From an uncultured Muribaculaceae bacterium (lineage in GTDB: Bacteria; Bacteroidota; Bacteroidia; Bacteroidales; Muribaculaceae), in the NCBI GenBank assembly GCA_910578305.1, contig CAJTQH010000013.1, forward strand, positions 1 to 26,158: a stretch of 26,158 nucleotides of DNA. The letters run 5' to 3'. The notes under the pieces were generated by a model that was given only the letters and a program-made list of their open reading frames with translations, made no database searches and was not told where the DNA came from. How positions within the stretch are numbered: the stretch's first letter is position 1; every line of letters begins with the position of its first letter. A program made the translations under genes and the position numbers. This document shows, piece after piece, positions 7,268 to 14,291 of this stretch.

Positions 7268-8101
7268 CTAATTTATTGTTTTTTTAAGCATTCCGGATTT
7301 CTGTGCCGACATAAGAAAATTTATATAATGATTTAAAGATGTGTATCCACCTCGTAGTGTGTCTTCCGCTATGTTGTAGTCTTCGATATGACGTAATGCG
7401 TTGTGAAACAATGATTGTGCCGTCAAGCGAGAAGAGCGGATAATCACTCCGTTCGAGGCTCTGTCGACGAGTTGCTGCAACCAGTCGCTATCGCCTCTAT
7501 CGTTGTTGATTACAAGACTATTCAGCTTGCGTAGATTGCTAAGTATTTTGTCTCGTGTGCGAACAGGAAAACGTGATTCATCGAGATATTTCTTGAATTC
7601 CTTGTCAAGAGGGACAGGAGCAAATCTTATGTCGGCATTCTGAAATGTGTATTCATGTTCATCGTCACAATCCTCTTCAGAGGACGTATAATCCATTGAG
7701 TATTTTATAAAGGCAAGATATGAACTATAAGCATTGATGATATTTCGAAGCTGAGAATTTGACTCCTTATCCGTTTCATCAAGCATCTCCTCAAATGCTT
7801 CTATGTCCGCGACGATAGCCTGTACAACAAAGTCGTTGAAAAGATGTCTGATTAATTCGCTGCTTGACTTCTCGGCCTCGGATCTCCACTTAGAAATGAG
7901 ACGGAATAGTTCAGGATCTCCGGGTGTCCAGAATTCAATATCGGCGTAACGTATCAACTCCACTTGTCTTGACGCTGCGTTTTCAGAAAGGTTATGTGAC
8001 TCCATGAGCCATTTTACAAAGCCGGTAGAATCGTAGGGGATGTCAAGTTTCTGTTCCGTTATGATCTCTCGGCGTAATTCTTTGGTTAATAAATTAGGCA
8101 T
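7268..8101 (-). CDS. Integrase SAM-like-domain protein without catalytic domain (A)
   Basis: 277 residues, helical, no membrane segment. It appears to contain two copies of the core-binding (SAM-like) fold seen at the N-terminus of tyrosine recombinases. The first is near residues 27-130, from FVKWLMESHNLSENAASRQ to a closing AYSSYLAFIKY. The second is near 165-268, from FKKYLDESRF to SLNHYINFL. No R..H-x-x-R..Y recombinase catalytic domain follows, so it may bind DNA without cutting it. It is the first gene of the minus-strand operon, 32 bases before the FtsK fusion. It shares its two-repeat layout with the protein at 9751-10563. A TACATTTG box at 8128-8135 lies just upstream. The domain call rests on pattern only. 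Confidence 0.8.
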   Translation of the reverse strand: MPNLLTKELRREIITEQKLDIPYDSTGFVKWLMESHNLSENAASRQVELIRYADIEFWTPGDPELFRLISKWRSEAEKSSSELIRHLFNDFVVQAIVADIEAFEEMLDETDKESNSQLRNIINAYSSYLAFIKYSMDYTSSEEDCDDEHEYTFQNADIRFAPVPLDKEFKKYLDESRFPVRTRDKILSNLRKLNSLVINNDRGDSDWLQQLVDRASNGVIIRSSRLTAQSLFHNALRHIEDYNIAEDTLRGGYTSLNHYINFLMSAQKSGMLKKTIN

Positions 8102-8127
8102 ATTATTGGTTTGTTTGATTTGATATG

Positions 8128-8135
8128 CAAATGTA
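8128..8135 (-). promoter_or_regulatory. Possible -7 box for the FtsK-fusion operon
   Basis: On the minus strand this reads TACATTTG, matching TAnnTTTG. The start would fall near 8121, about 20 bases before the ATG at 8101. No clear TTTG is seen at the expected distance upstream, so the promoter may be weak or activator-dependent. Confidence 0.45.
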
Positions 8136-8242
8136 CAGCAATTATTACTTTATAAGATACTTGATCCTTACCAATGTGGTATGTGGTTTATAATCAGAGT
8201 GTTGTTGGTGCGTGTCTGCTACTATGCTTTGATATAGGCGAA

Positions 8243-8273
8243 TCTGCTTCGTCCATAGTCAGGACGAAGCAGA
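8243..8273. repeat. Perfect 12-base inverted repeat between operons
   Basis: TCTGCTTCGTCC at 8243-8254 and GGACGAAGCAGA at 8262-8273 around a 7-base loop. It lies after the nuclease gene and before the FtsK-fusion operon. There is no T-run on either side, so it is not a classical terminator. An RNA stability hairpin or a protein-binding operator are alternatives. Confidence 0.7.
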
Positions 8274-8289
8274 AATGTGTGTTTTCCGA

Positions 8290-8320
8290 TCCCCCCTCGG
8301 ACAATAAATCCAATGGGGGA
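8290..8320 (-). terminator. Possible terminator hairpin after the nuclease gene
   Basis: On the minus strand TCCCCC-A-TTGGA pairs with TCCGA-G-GGGGGA around a 7-base loop, with one mismatch and one G-U pair. It lies ~50 bases after the stop of 8372-9454. The following sequence has no T-run, so termination is plausible but not certain. Confidence 0.4.
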
Positions 8321-8371
8321 ATATTATTCGACTATTAAACTTTCATTACCGTTTCTTCTGCAATCCAATCA

Positions 8372-9454
8372 CTATATTTCCTCAATATGCCACCCTTGTG
8401 ATTCAGCAAATTTTAGGATAGGACTGAAGTTGTCATTGTTAACATAATAAGACCATTGTGTATAAACACGAATAACAGATCCATCACCCGGCAATTCCAT
8501 TTTATTTCTTTCCGGCCAAGATCTAGGGTTGCCTTCTATATCAACATCGGGCTTAAAAACACTGGATGTGATTTTCGCCCGAGACAGTTCATCTCTTAGA
8601 TCTGTTATAGAGCAATTAGTGGTTTTGACAAATTTTTGTATAACAGCGTAAGCTAACTCACTACAGCCTGTATAGGTAATTCCATCAAACAAGAATCTAT
8701 GAGTAATCCCAGACGAATTCCTTTGCGTATTATCCAAGCGGCTTTGGTTAACATCATTATATGCCATGTCAGTGTAATTGATAGAAACTTTTATGTTCTC
8801 AATGAGGTCATCAATTATACTTCCGTGCTCCTCGATGGTATAGCCTTCATTGTAAAGGCTCGATTTTATAGCATTCCGAACAAAATCCTCAGAATTAATT
8901 ATACGCTTAATTTCTTCTTTAATGCTTGATTTTTTTTCTTCGATAATTTTTCTGTCCCGAAGTTCAATTAACGTACTCTTAATTACGCTTGGATTAAATT
9001 CAGAATAATCCAAAAGTTTTAGAAATAAATCTCCTAAAGAGGGAGATGTCGACGAAAAGGGGACGATTAGAACCGCATCACAAAGCGTTTTTATATTTCT
9101 TCCATAGCTTTCATCAAAAAAGAAATAAAAACTATCCTTTATTAAGATGCCTAAATCCGCTTGTAAGTGTAGCATGTATGATCCCAGTTGTTCTACCCCT
9201 GAATCCAATGAATCCGAAGTCTTTACTTCAATAGGAATTTTCGGAAGATCTTCTTTCTCAATAACAAAGTCAACTCGTTTGTTTGTAGCACCTTGCTTAA
9301 TTTTTACTTCTCTACTAATAGCACTGGTTGGCCATCCGAGATACTCCGTAAATATCTTGTAGACTGTATCTTGGTGCTTTATTTCATTGCCTTTCAAGTC
9401 TTTTGACAGATTTAATAAATCTGAAATAATTCTCCATCTAATGTTGTTATCCAT
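8372..9454 (-). CDS. PD-(D/E)XK nuclease-like protein (type I restriction R-subunit N-terminal-like)
   Basis: 360 residues, cytoplasmic. The N-terminal ~180 residues resemble the nuclease domain at the start of type I restriction HsdR subunits. They contain D62 in KRVDFVIEK, E76-V-K78 in PIEVKTSDS, and then Q89 in VEQLGSYM, the usual D...ExK...QxxxY layout. There is no helicase domain, methylase or specificity subunit nearby, so it is not a normal type I enzyme. The middle (~180-240) is helical. The end (~250-360: FDGITYTG, SITDLRDEL, GDGSVIRVYTQWSYYV) looks like a separate small domain that I do not recognise. It could be a stand-alone defence nuclease or a modified-DNA sensor; the role is inference. 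Confidence 0.85.
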   Translation of the reverse strand: MDNNIRWRIISDLLNLSKDLKGNEIKHQDTVYKIFTEYLGWPTSAISREVKIKQGATNKRVDFVIEKEDLPKIPIEVKTSDSLDSGVEQLGSYMLHLQADLGILIKDSFYFFFDESYGRNIKTLCDAVLIVPFSSTSPSLGDLFLKLLDYSEFNPSVIKSTLIELRDRKIIEEKKSSIKEEIKRIINSEDFVRNAIKSSLYNEGYTIEEHGSIIDDLIENIKVSINYTDMAYNDVNQSRLDNTQRNSSGITHRFLFDGITYTGCSELAYAVIQKFVKTTNCSITDLRDELSRAKITSSVFKPDVDIEGNPRSWPERNKMELPGDGSVIRVYTQWSYYVNNDNFSPILKFAESQGWHIEEI

Positions 9455-9750
9455 ATTTGTTTCTATGTAAAATGTTTATAAAATGGTCGGATATACTAAG
9501 TTATTGCTATGTCTATTTGCTATTGAAGAAATCAGAGATGTTGTCAGCTTTACCGGATTTAATTGAAGGGAAGCCCTTTTCTTTGATTGTAGAAATTTTT
9601 TTGTTCATTTTGTTTATTAAAAATTTGTACAAATATAAATGCTATTAATGATAATATGACGTAAAAAACATACCAATCGAATATCAGCTTATGAATTACA
9701 ATATTATCATTTATAACAGATGTCGTAACCAAGAATTGCCAGAGATTGGG
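9455..9750. other. AT-rich intergenic stretch with a possible promoter
   Basis: No convincing gene is visible on either strand. It contains the palindrome ATTTGTACAAAT at 9623-9634. A minus-strand TATATTTG at 9630-9637 fits the -7 consensus and would start the nuclease transcript ~170 bases before its ATG. No good -33 partner is evident. Confidence 0.4.
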
Positions 9751-10563
9751 CTAATCAGTCTGACTGATTACAGATCTGATAAATTTTGCGTATTTGCTTA
9801 GAGCAGTGCGGGCTTTATAAAATACGTCGCGACTCATCTCGGTCTCATTGTAGTATTCAATACGTTCGGTGAGCTTGTTGTGCATAGCTGTGAACATTTC
9901 GTCGATTTTGTCTGCATTTTTTGTCTTTACATATTCGGGCAGGAAATCGTATAACAGATCGTAGCCAGTCTTGCAGAAGAGATCGCGGTTGACGCGCTTT
10001 ATAAGACTTACGTAAGAGGTCATGGTTGCCTTTGAAATTTTTTGAGATATGCCCCATTGGGTGAAGCGGAAGCTAAGAAGCAGATGCTCGGATGTCTGGC
10101 GTGAGGATTCAATCATAGCTGAAAATGCTATTTTATCTATATCTGCATTCTCTATCATTTCGTCGTAGAATTTAATGTATTTGCTGAAAGCGCAAATCCA
10201 GTTGCCTATATTTTGGGGCTTTTCTCCCCAATTCTGGTCCTTCTCGGCATTAGCCTTTTCTTTAAGTAACAGGTTTTTATACTCTATGCAAAGTTTTTTG
10301 GCGGTACCGAAGTCGGATGCGTCCCATGCTTTTTTTAGAAGCGTCCAGAAGTCTCGATCAGGATCTAATAGCCATGCATCGGCTTTGCTGATCCAATACA
10401 TGTAGTTTGATCTTGACCTTTCTGATATTTCTTTCTGCTTTTTTAGCCATTCCTCAAAGCCCTTGCTAAAGAGTGGGACATCAACGCCATCTATTTCGCG
10501 TTGAAGATCTCTATCGATTTCCTCTGTAAGAGTTTCGATGTAGTCGGCATAACCTTTAGTCAT
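9751..10563 (-). CDS. Integrase SAM-like-domain protein without catalytic domain (B)
   Basis: 270 residues, helical, cytoplasmic. Like the 7268-8101 product, it seems to carry two recombinase core-binding (SAM-like) repeats. One starts at FSKGFEEWLKKQKEISERSR (~32-51) and closes at AFSKYIKFYDEM. The other starts near TQWGISQKISKATMTSYVSLI and closes at ALSKYAKFIRSVI. No catalytic recombinase domain is present. The two proteins are diverged in sequence but share layout and length, and they flank the nuclease gene. No promoter is seen directly upstream; transcription could continue from the structured-RNA promoter near 10887-10917. Function unknown; DNA or RNA binding is inference. Confidence 0.8.
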   Translation of the reverse strand: MTKGYADYIETLTEEIDRDLQREIDGVDVPLFSKGFEEWLKKQKEISERSRSNYMYWISKADAWLLDPDRDFWTLLKKAWDASDFGTAKKLCIEYKNLLLKEKANAEKDQNWGEKPQNIGNWICAFSKYIKFYDEMIENADIDKIAFSAMIESSRQTSEHLLLSFRFTQWGISQKISKATMTSYVSLIKRVNRDLFCKTGYDLLYDFLPEYVKTKNADKIDEMFTAMHNKLTERIEYYNETEMSRDVFYKARTALSKYAKFIRSVISQTD

Positions 10564-10649
10564 AAATTATTAGATTTAAAGTTTAGATTCGTTGATATTA
10601 AAGTCCGAATCCCGGAATATTTTTACGCGGGGGGGGATGTGTCGTAATA

Positions 10650-10880
10650 ATTAATCATAATGCAACACAAAAGCGGAAGAGTCGCCTCCACATCTCAAGG
10701 ATTCGGTGCCTGGAAAGACCGTAAATGAAAGATATGGAGCAAACTCTCCCGCCATAGTTGATGCTATGACGCGAGAGTGTCCACTTCATCTTTCATTTGG
10801 CTTGAGGTTTCCAGGCTTCAATCCTTAAGAATCAGTAAGACACTTTCGTGTTGTATGATTGTTGAGATCCTTCGAGCTCG
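10650..10880 (-). ncRNA. Long rod-shaped structured RNA, 6S-like candidate
   Basis: Nested complementary blocks fold this region into one rod of ~208 bases. The pairs are 10653-10659 with 10854-10860, 10663-10673 with 10843-10853, 10697-10703 with 10820-10826, 10708-10716 with 10808-10816, 10723-10733 with 10788-10798, 10743-10748 with 10773-10778, and 10753-10757 with 10764-10768, with internal bulges between them. Two positions form G-U pairs only if the minus strand is transcribed (they would be A-C mismatches on the plus strand), and a strong minus-strand promoter sits at 10887-10917. A rod with unpaired internal regions recalls 6S RNA; Bacteroidales-1 RNA has been proposed as its Bacteroidales form. 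It could instead be a structured leader of the 9751-10563 gene. The 3' end is not defined. Confidence 0.65.
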
Positions 10881-10886
10881 ACACTG

Positions 10887-10917
10887 CAAAAATACAACTT
10901 TTTTTATGGCCTACAAA
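10887..10917 (-). promoter_or_regulatory. Strong Bacteroidetes promoter of the rod RNA
   Basis: On the minus strand TTTG (10917-10914), a 19-base spacer, then TATTTTTG (10894-10887). This is a near-ideal -33/-7 pair with a predicted start near 10880-10878, just before the base of the rod. Confidence 0.75.
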
Positions 10918-11099
10918 ATCTCCGATCGGGTTAAATGACTTGTTATGATGCCATTTCTTTTTTCTTGTTTGTTTTTTAACATAACTTGTTAATATGAATA
11001 ACGGACAAATTAAAAATCTTTTACAAACTTTTTTTCAAGTTTGCGAGAGATTTCGATCCTGACCACTAAATTTGAGGTGTTGTTAAATAATGGTTAAAC
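10918..11099. other. Gene-poor AT-rich stretch
   Basis: I see no gene here. The only structure noted is a small hairpin, CAAACTT at 11024-11030 with AAGTTTG at 11037-11043. A run of eight Gs lies beyond the rod RNA at 10629-10636. Confidence 0.4.
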
Positions 11100-11474
11100 T
11101 TATCCAGGCGCCTCGTATCTGGCTAAAATAGGGGTTACAACCGACTCAAAACGCGCTTCGACATTCTGCAACCAAGTATCATCAGCGGCAGAATCATCAA
11201 CCTTCGTCCCATCGGTTTCAAAATCACAATCCTCATCTTCAGTATCAGATAGCATTTCTAATAAAGAGATAAGATTTATTTCTTCTTGATTCTCGGTGTA
11301 AAAATCAGAGAGCTTGAAAGGGTTGACTGCGTCTCGCCAATCAACTTTTGTTGATTGAGGTTCAATTACGGTTGCGGACTTAGGCTCATCAACTTTTTTG
11401 ATGTATGCCTTTTTAATAGCATTAATGATTCTTATTATTGCAACTCCATTACTTGCAATAATATATGCGTTCAA
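11100..11474 (-). CDS. Doubtful small acidic protein
   Basis: An open frame of 124 residues whose only available start is TTG at 11474; there is no in-frame ATG. The N-terminal ~28 residues are hydrophobic to basic (ASNGVAIIRIINAIKKAY). The middle is very acidic (SDTEDEDCDFETDG). No known family is recognised. There is no clear promoter or operon partner. It may be a remnant of a larger gene or a chance open frame. Confidence 0.3.
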   Translation of the reverse strand: MNAYIIASNGVAIIRIINAIKKAYIKKVDEPKSATVIEPQSTKVDWRDAVNPFKLSDFYTENQEEINLISLLEMLSDTEDEDCDFETDGTKVDDSAADDTWLQNVEARFESVVTPILARYEAPG

Positions 11475-11765
11475 AAAGGAGCGAGATGGAGTGCGTAACT
11501 ACAAAAGACCTGTGATCTAATTGCGTTTTGCCATACGCTCAAATAGGGCTTTTTAGCCAAGTGGAATACCCAGCATAGACTTTCACGCAGATGCTGTAAC
11601 GGTATCGTTTTTTATTGTGTACGATCTCGATGGAGATCATGCTTTTTATTGTTTTTGACGCTCTTTTTATAGTCGAATAAAAATTTTGTTTTTGGGTATT
11701 TCATTGTTTTTTTTCGGGGGGGGGTAGGTGTTGTTCTCGTCACCACTTTTTGAAGTAGGGACAAA
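11475..11765. other. Intergenic stretch with hairpin and poly-G tract
   Basis: No gene is visible. GATCTC at 11623-11628 and GAGATC at 11633-11638 form a perfect hairpin followed by a T-rich tail, a weak plus-strand terminator candidate. A run of nine Gs sits at 11716-11724, just after eight Ts and a C. Confidence 0.4.
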
Positions 11766-11966
11766 ATGTGGACAAATAATAGATATAAAATGTTTCAAAC
11801 TTCGACTTTGTCCATTACGGTTAAAGTGACAGAACTTTCCGATGGCTTTAAAAGAATCGATGCAGATATTAAAGGTCTTAACAACCTAATATTAGAGACG
11901 GCAAAAAGTGGTGGTAAGCTAAAAAGTGTATTTGAAACGACATCAATGTATCGCCCCATTATTTGA
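11766..11966 (+). CDS. Doubtful small protein
   Basis: An open frame of 66 residues starting MWTNNRYKM. The centre (VTELSDGFKRIDADIKGLNN) could form an amphipathic helix. It has no recognisable family, no clear promoter, and lies 5' of a terminator that points the other way. Codon use is A-rich. It may be a gene remnant. Confidence 0.2.
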   Translation: MWTNNRYKMFQTSTLSITVKVTELSDGFKRIDADIKGLNNLILETAKSGGKLKSVFETTSMYRPII

Positions 11967-12000
11967 AGATGATTTTTGGGTGATACGTTGACGAAGTCAG

Positions 12001-12043
12001 AAAAAAAAGCAGGCGATAACCCCAAACGGGTGTCGCCTGCTTT
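12001..12043 (-). terminator. Intrinsic terminator of the pseudoknot RNA
   Basis: On the minus strand AAAGCAGGCGA pairs with TCGCCTGCTTT, with ACCC/GGGT pairs inside, followed by a run of Ts (eight As at 12001-12008 on the plus strand). The T-run on the minus side sets the direction. Confidence 0.85.
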
Positions 12044-12258
12044 ATAAGTGCCACATCAAAGGATGCGATGAAACTCCGATAGACAGGATTTGAGTGCTCG
12101 CCGACCTTTGTAATCCGCCTGGGCTGATAAGCCTCCCTGATGGGATGGGGCCCGCCATCGGACGACTAAGCTTGTCTCGGTATTTCACTTATAATTGATG
12201 AGTTTCCCAATCAACTTTGATGTGGTATGTCGTATGTCAATGTTCGGTGTTTATTTGT
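12001..12258 (-). ncRNA. Structured RNA with pseudoknot topology and intrinsic terminator
   Basis: A strong minus-strand promoter (12265-12296) predicts a start near 12258, and a terminator closes the transcript near 12001. No open frame explains the interval. Perfect stem 1 is 11 bp: 12215-12225 with 12051-12061. Perfect stem 2 is 9 bp: 12186-12194 with 12042-12050. Their order is interleaved, so if both form they make a pseudoknot in which stems 1 and 2 abut. Between the 5' arms lies a hairpin (12195-12214, TTGAT/ATCAA). Inside are CCGA-GACA/TGTC-TCGG pairing and small hairpins GATGG-CCATC, TCCC-GGGA and GGCT-AGCC. I see no RNase P, tmRNA, SRP or common riboswitch signature. Identity unknown. 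Confidence 0.65.
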
Positions 12259-12264
12259 ATAACG

Positions 12265-12296
12265 CAAAGTTAATGGTATGGGTTCAAACATCCAAA
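12265..12296 (-). promoter_or_regulatory. Strong Bacteroidetes promoter of the pseudoknot RNA
   Basis: Minus-strand TTTG (12296-12293), a 20-base spacer and TAACTTTG (12272-12265) match the -33/-7 consensus exactly. It is divergent from the efflux operon promoter, with ~20 bases between the two elements. Confidence 0.8.
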
Positions 12297-12312
12297 TTTT
12301 TTTGTGGAAAAT

Positions 12313-12343
12313 TTTGAGTGGGAAAATAATCGGTATATGTTGC
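12313..12343 (+). promoter_or_regulatory. Possible promoter of the efflux operon
   Basis: TTTG at 12313-12316, a 19-base spacer, then TATGTTGC at 12336-12343, an imperfect -7 box. The predicted start near 12350 would give a ~48-base leader to the ATG at 12398. Confidence 0.4.
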
Positions 12344-12397
12344 AACTTTTCATGCGTATGTAACGTCAGATATTCAGATAATACCGATCAACTATTA

Positions 12398-13072
12398 ATG
12401 ATGATAGAACTAAAAGATATTAACAAGACTTATCCGGGAGTTGTTCCCCTGCATGTGCTAAAGGGAATAAATCTGGATATAGAGCGTGGAGAACTTGTGT
12501 CGATAATGGGAGCTTCCGGTTCTGGAAAATCGACACTGCTTAATATAATAGGCATTCTGGATACATATGATACCGGAAGCTATGTGCTTGATGGGACTAT
12601 GATAAGGGATCTTAGTGAAAACCGTGCCGCTGAACTTCGAAACAGGCTAATTGGTTTTGTGTTCCAATCGTTTAATCTCATAAATTATAAGAATGCGCTT
12701 GAAAATGTAGCTTTACCATTGTTTTATCAAGGAGTGTCTCGGCGAAAGCGCAATGCGTTGGCGATGGAGCAACTTGATCGAATGGGGCTTGCCGACCGTG
12801 CTCATCATTTGCCGTCGGAGATGTCGGGCGGTCAGAAGCAGCGTGTGGCCATAGCGCGGGCGCTTATTACCAATCCGTCGATAATTCTTGCCGATGAACC
12901 GACCGGCGCTTTGGATTCTCAGACTTCTAAAGAGGTGATGACTGTGTTCAGGGAGCTGAATGCGGCCGGTATGACTATAGTGATAGTGACGCACGACCCC
13001 GGTGTTGGCGCGCAGACAAATAGGATAATACGTATAAGCGACGGTGTGATAATATCTGGGGGAAATGATTGA
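12398..13072 (+). CDS. ABC transporter ATP-binding protein (MacB/LolD type)
   Basis: I chose the ATG at 12398 (or 12401), giving 224-225 residues. An upstream ATG at 12278 adds 40 residues not expected for the family and overlapping the promoter region. From this start the family opening MIELKDINKTYPG appears at once. Walker A is GASGSGKST, followed by Q-loop VFQSFNLI, signature MSGGQKQR, Walker B IILADEPTGALD and H-loop VTHD. It powers the two permeases encoded next, in a MacAB-TolC-like export system at the inner membrane. It overlaps the next gene by 8 bases. The substrate (drug, peptide or lipid) is not readable from sequence. Confidence 0.95.
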   Translation: MMIELKDINKTYPGVVPLHVLKGINLDIERGELVSIMGASGSGKSTLLNIIGILDTYDTGSYVLDGTMIRDLSENRAAELRNRLIGFVFQSFNLINYKNALENVALPLFYQGVSRRKRNALAMEQLDRMGLADRAHHLPSEMSGGQKQRVAIARALITNPSIILADEPTGALDSQTSKEVMTVFRELNAAGMTIVIVTHDPGVGAQTNRIIRISDGVIISGGND

Positions 13073-14285
13073 CCTACTGCATGAGATAGCTCAGACTCTG
13101 AGCCATAATAAACTGCGTACAGTGCTGACGGGTATGGCCGTGGCGTGGGGCATATTCATGCTCATTGTACTTCTTGGTGCGAGCCGTGGCGTTTATAACG
13201 GATTTACAAGTCGTGCTGATTTGGAAACGTCAAGCAGCCTGAGTGTGTGGGGCGGTTATACAACAAAGCCTTACAGCGGTTATCGTGAGGGGCGTCCGGT
13301 GCAGCTGAAAGATTCGGACAAGGCTGTGATAAAAAATTCAGGTAAGCAATATGTGCGTAATGTTGTGGCTACGCGGGTGCTTGATTCGGCAAGAGTGTCG
13401 ACCGAGCGAGACTATATAAGCAATGGTCTTTATGGCCATTTTCCGCAGGAGCAGAAGCGTGCAAAGCTTGACATGATATATGGGCGGTTTCTCAATGACC
13501 GTGATCTTGAAGAGCGACGCAAAGTGATGGTGCTGGAATCTAAAAACGCTCGTCTGTTGTTTGGCGACGAGAGCAAGGCTGTGGGAGGAAGGGTGGATGC
13601 TTTCGGACTATCCTGGCTGGTGGTGGGTGTATATTTCCACGAATGGGAATCTGGAACTTACATACCTTTTACCACGGCAATGGTTGTAACTGGAAATGAT
13701 GGCAATGTTTCTGAATTGTTCGTTAATATAAAAAATGTGCATACAGAGGCCGACGGAACGGCAGCTGAGCAGTCGGTACGCAAGGCTTTGGCCGGATCGC
13801 ATGAGTTTGCTGTCGAAGATAATGGGGCGGTGCATATATGGAACCGGTTCAACAGCTATCTGCGTAATATTCAGGCTAACGATATCTTGTCGACTGCTGT
13901 ATGGATCATAGGTCTGCTCACAATGCTTTCGGGTATAGTAGGCGTGAGTAATATAATGTTTGTGTCTGTGCGTGAGCGCACTCACGAGATCGGCATACGC
14001 CGTGCCATTGGTGCCAAACCGCGTTCGATATTGCTACAGATTGTGGCTGAAAGTGTGGCGATAACCACTATATTCGGTTATGTTGGGGTAGTGTTTGGCA
14101 CAGCAGTGACGGTTGTGATGTCGAAACTGACTGAGAATGTGGATTTTCTGGAAAATCCGACAGTGGATCTTTCGACGGCTCTAAATGTGACGGTAGTGCT
14201 TGTCGTTGCCGGAGCGCTTGCAGGTCTGTTTCCGGCGATCAAGGCCACATGGGTACGCCCGGTAGAGGCATTGCGGTATGAATAG
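13065..14285 (+). CDS. ABC transporter permease (MacB/FtsX family), first copy
   Basis: 406 residues. The first membrane helix is near 18-42 (VLTGMAVAWGIFMLIVLLG), then a large periplasmic domain (~45-270), then three helices near 277-400, the MacB/FtsX topology. The cytoplasmic coupling motif ERTHEIGIRRAIGA is present after the second helix. The C-terminus, VRPVEALRYE, is typical. Its gene starts within the ATPase gene and ends 6 bases before a second, related permease. The two probably pair as a heterodimer, as is usual for Bacteroidetes operons of this type. Confidence 0.95.
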   Translation: MIDLLHEIAQTLSHNKLRTVLTGMAVAWGIFMLIVLLGASRGVYNGFTSRADLETSSSLSVWGGYTTKPYSGYREGRPVQLKDSDKAVIKNSGKQYVRNVVATRVLDSARVSTERDYISNGLYGHFPQEQKRAKLDMIYGRFLNDRDLEERRKVMVLESKNARLLFGDESKAVGGRVDAFGLSWLVVGVYFHEWESGTYIPFTTAMVVTGNDGNVSELFVNIKNVHTEADGTAAEQSVRKALAGSHEFAVEDNGAVHIWNRFNSYLRNIQANDILSTAVWIIGLLTMLSGIVGVSNIMFVSVRERTHEIGIRRAIGAKPRSILLQIVAESVAITTIFGYVGVVFGTAVTVVMSKLTENVDFLENPTVDLSTALNVTVVLVVAGALAGLFPAIKATWVRPVEALRYE

Positions 14286-14291
14286 AGCAAA

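Noticed and set aside
9457..9648. 63-residue plus-strand open frame
   Set aside because: It lies in AT-rich intergenic DNA, shows no family features or promoter, and its hydrophobic content follows from base composition.
10650..10880. Insertion sequence or CRISPR repeat explanation for the inverted repeat
   Set aside because: There is only one nested rod with bulges, no flanking transposase, and no repeated spacer units.
12001..12258. RNase P RNA, tmRNA, SRP RNA or cobalamin/TPP/SAM/FMN riboswitch
   Set aside because: None of the conserved core sequences of these RNAs that I can recall is present on either strand, and the transcript points away from the efflux operon.
12278..12397. N-terminal extension of the ABC ATPase
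   Set aside because: The 40 extra residues lack family similarity and overlap promoter elements; the ATG at 12398 starts exactly at the conserved N-terminus.
1245..12400. Integrative element inserted at the tRNA gene
   Set aside because: The accessory block borders a tRNA, but I found no direct repeat of the tRNA 3' end, no catalytic integrase and no mobilisation genes in the window.
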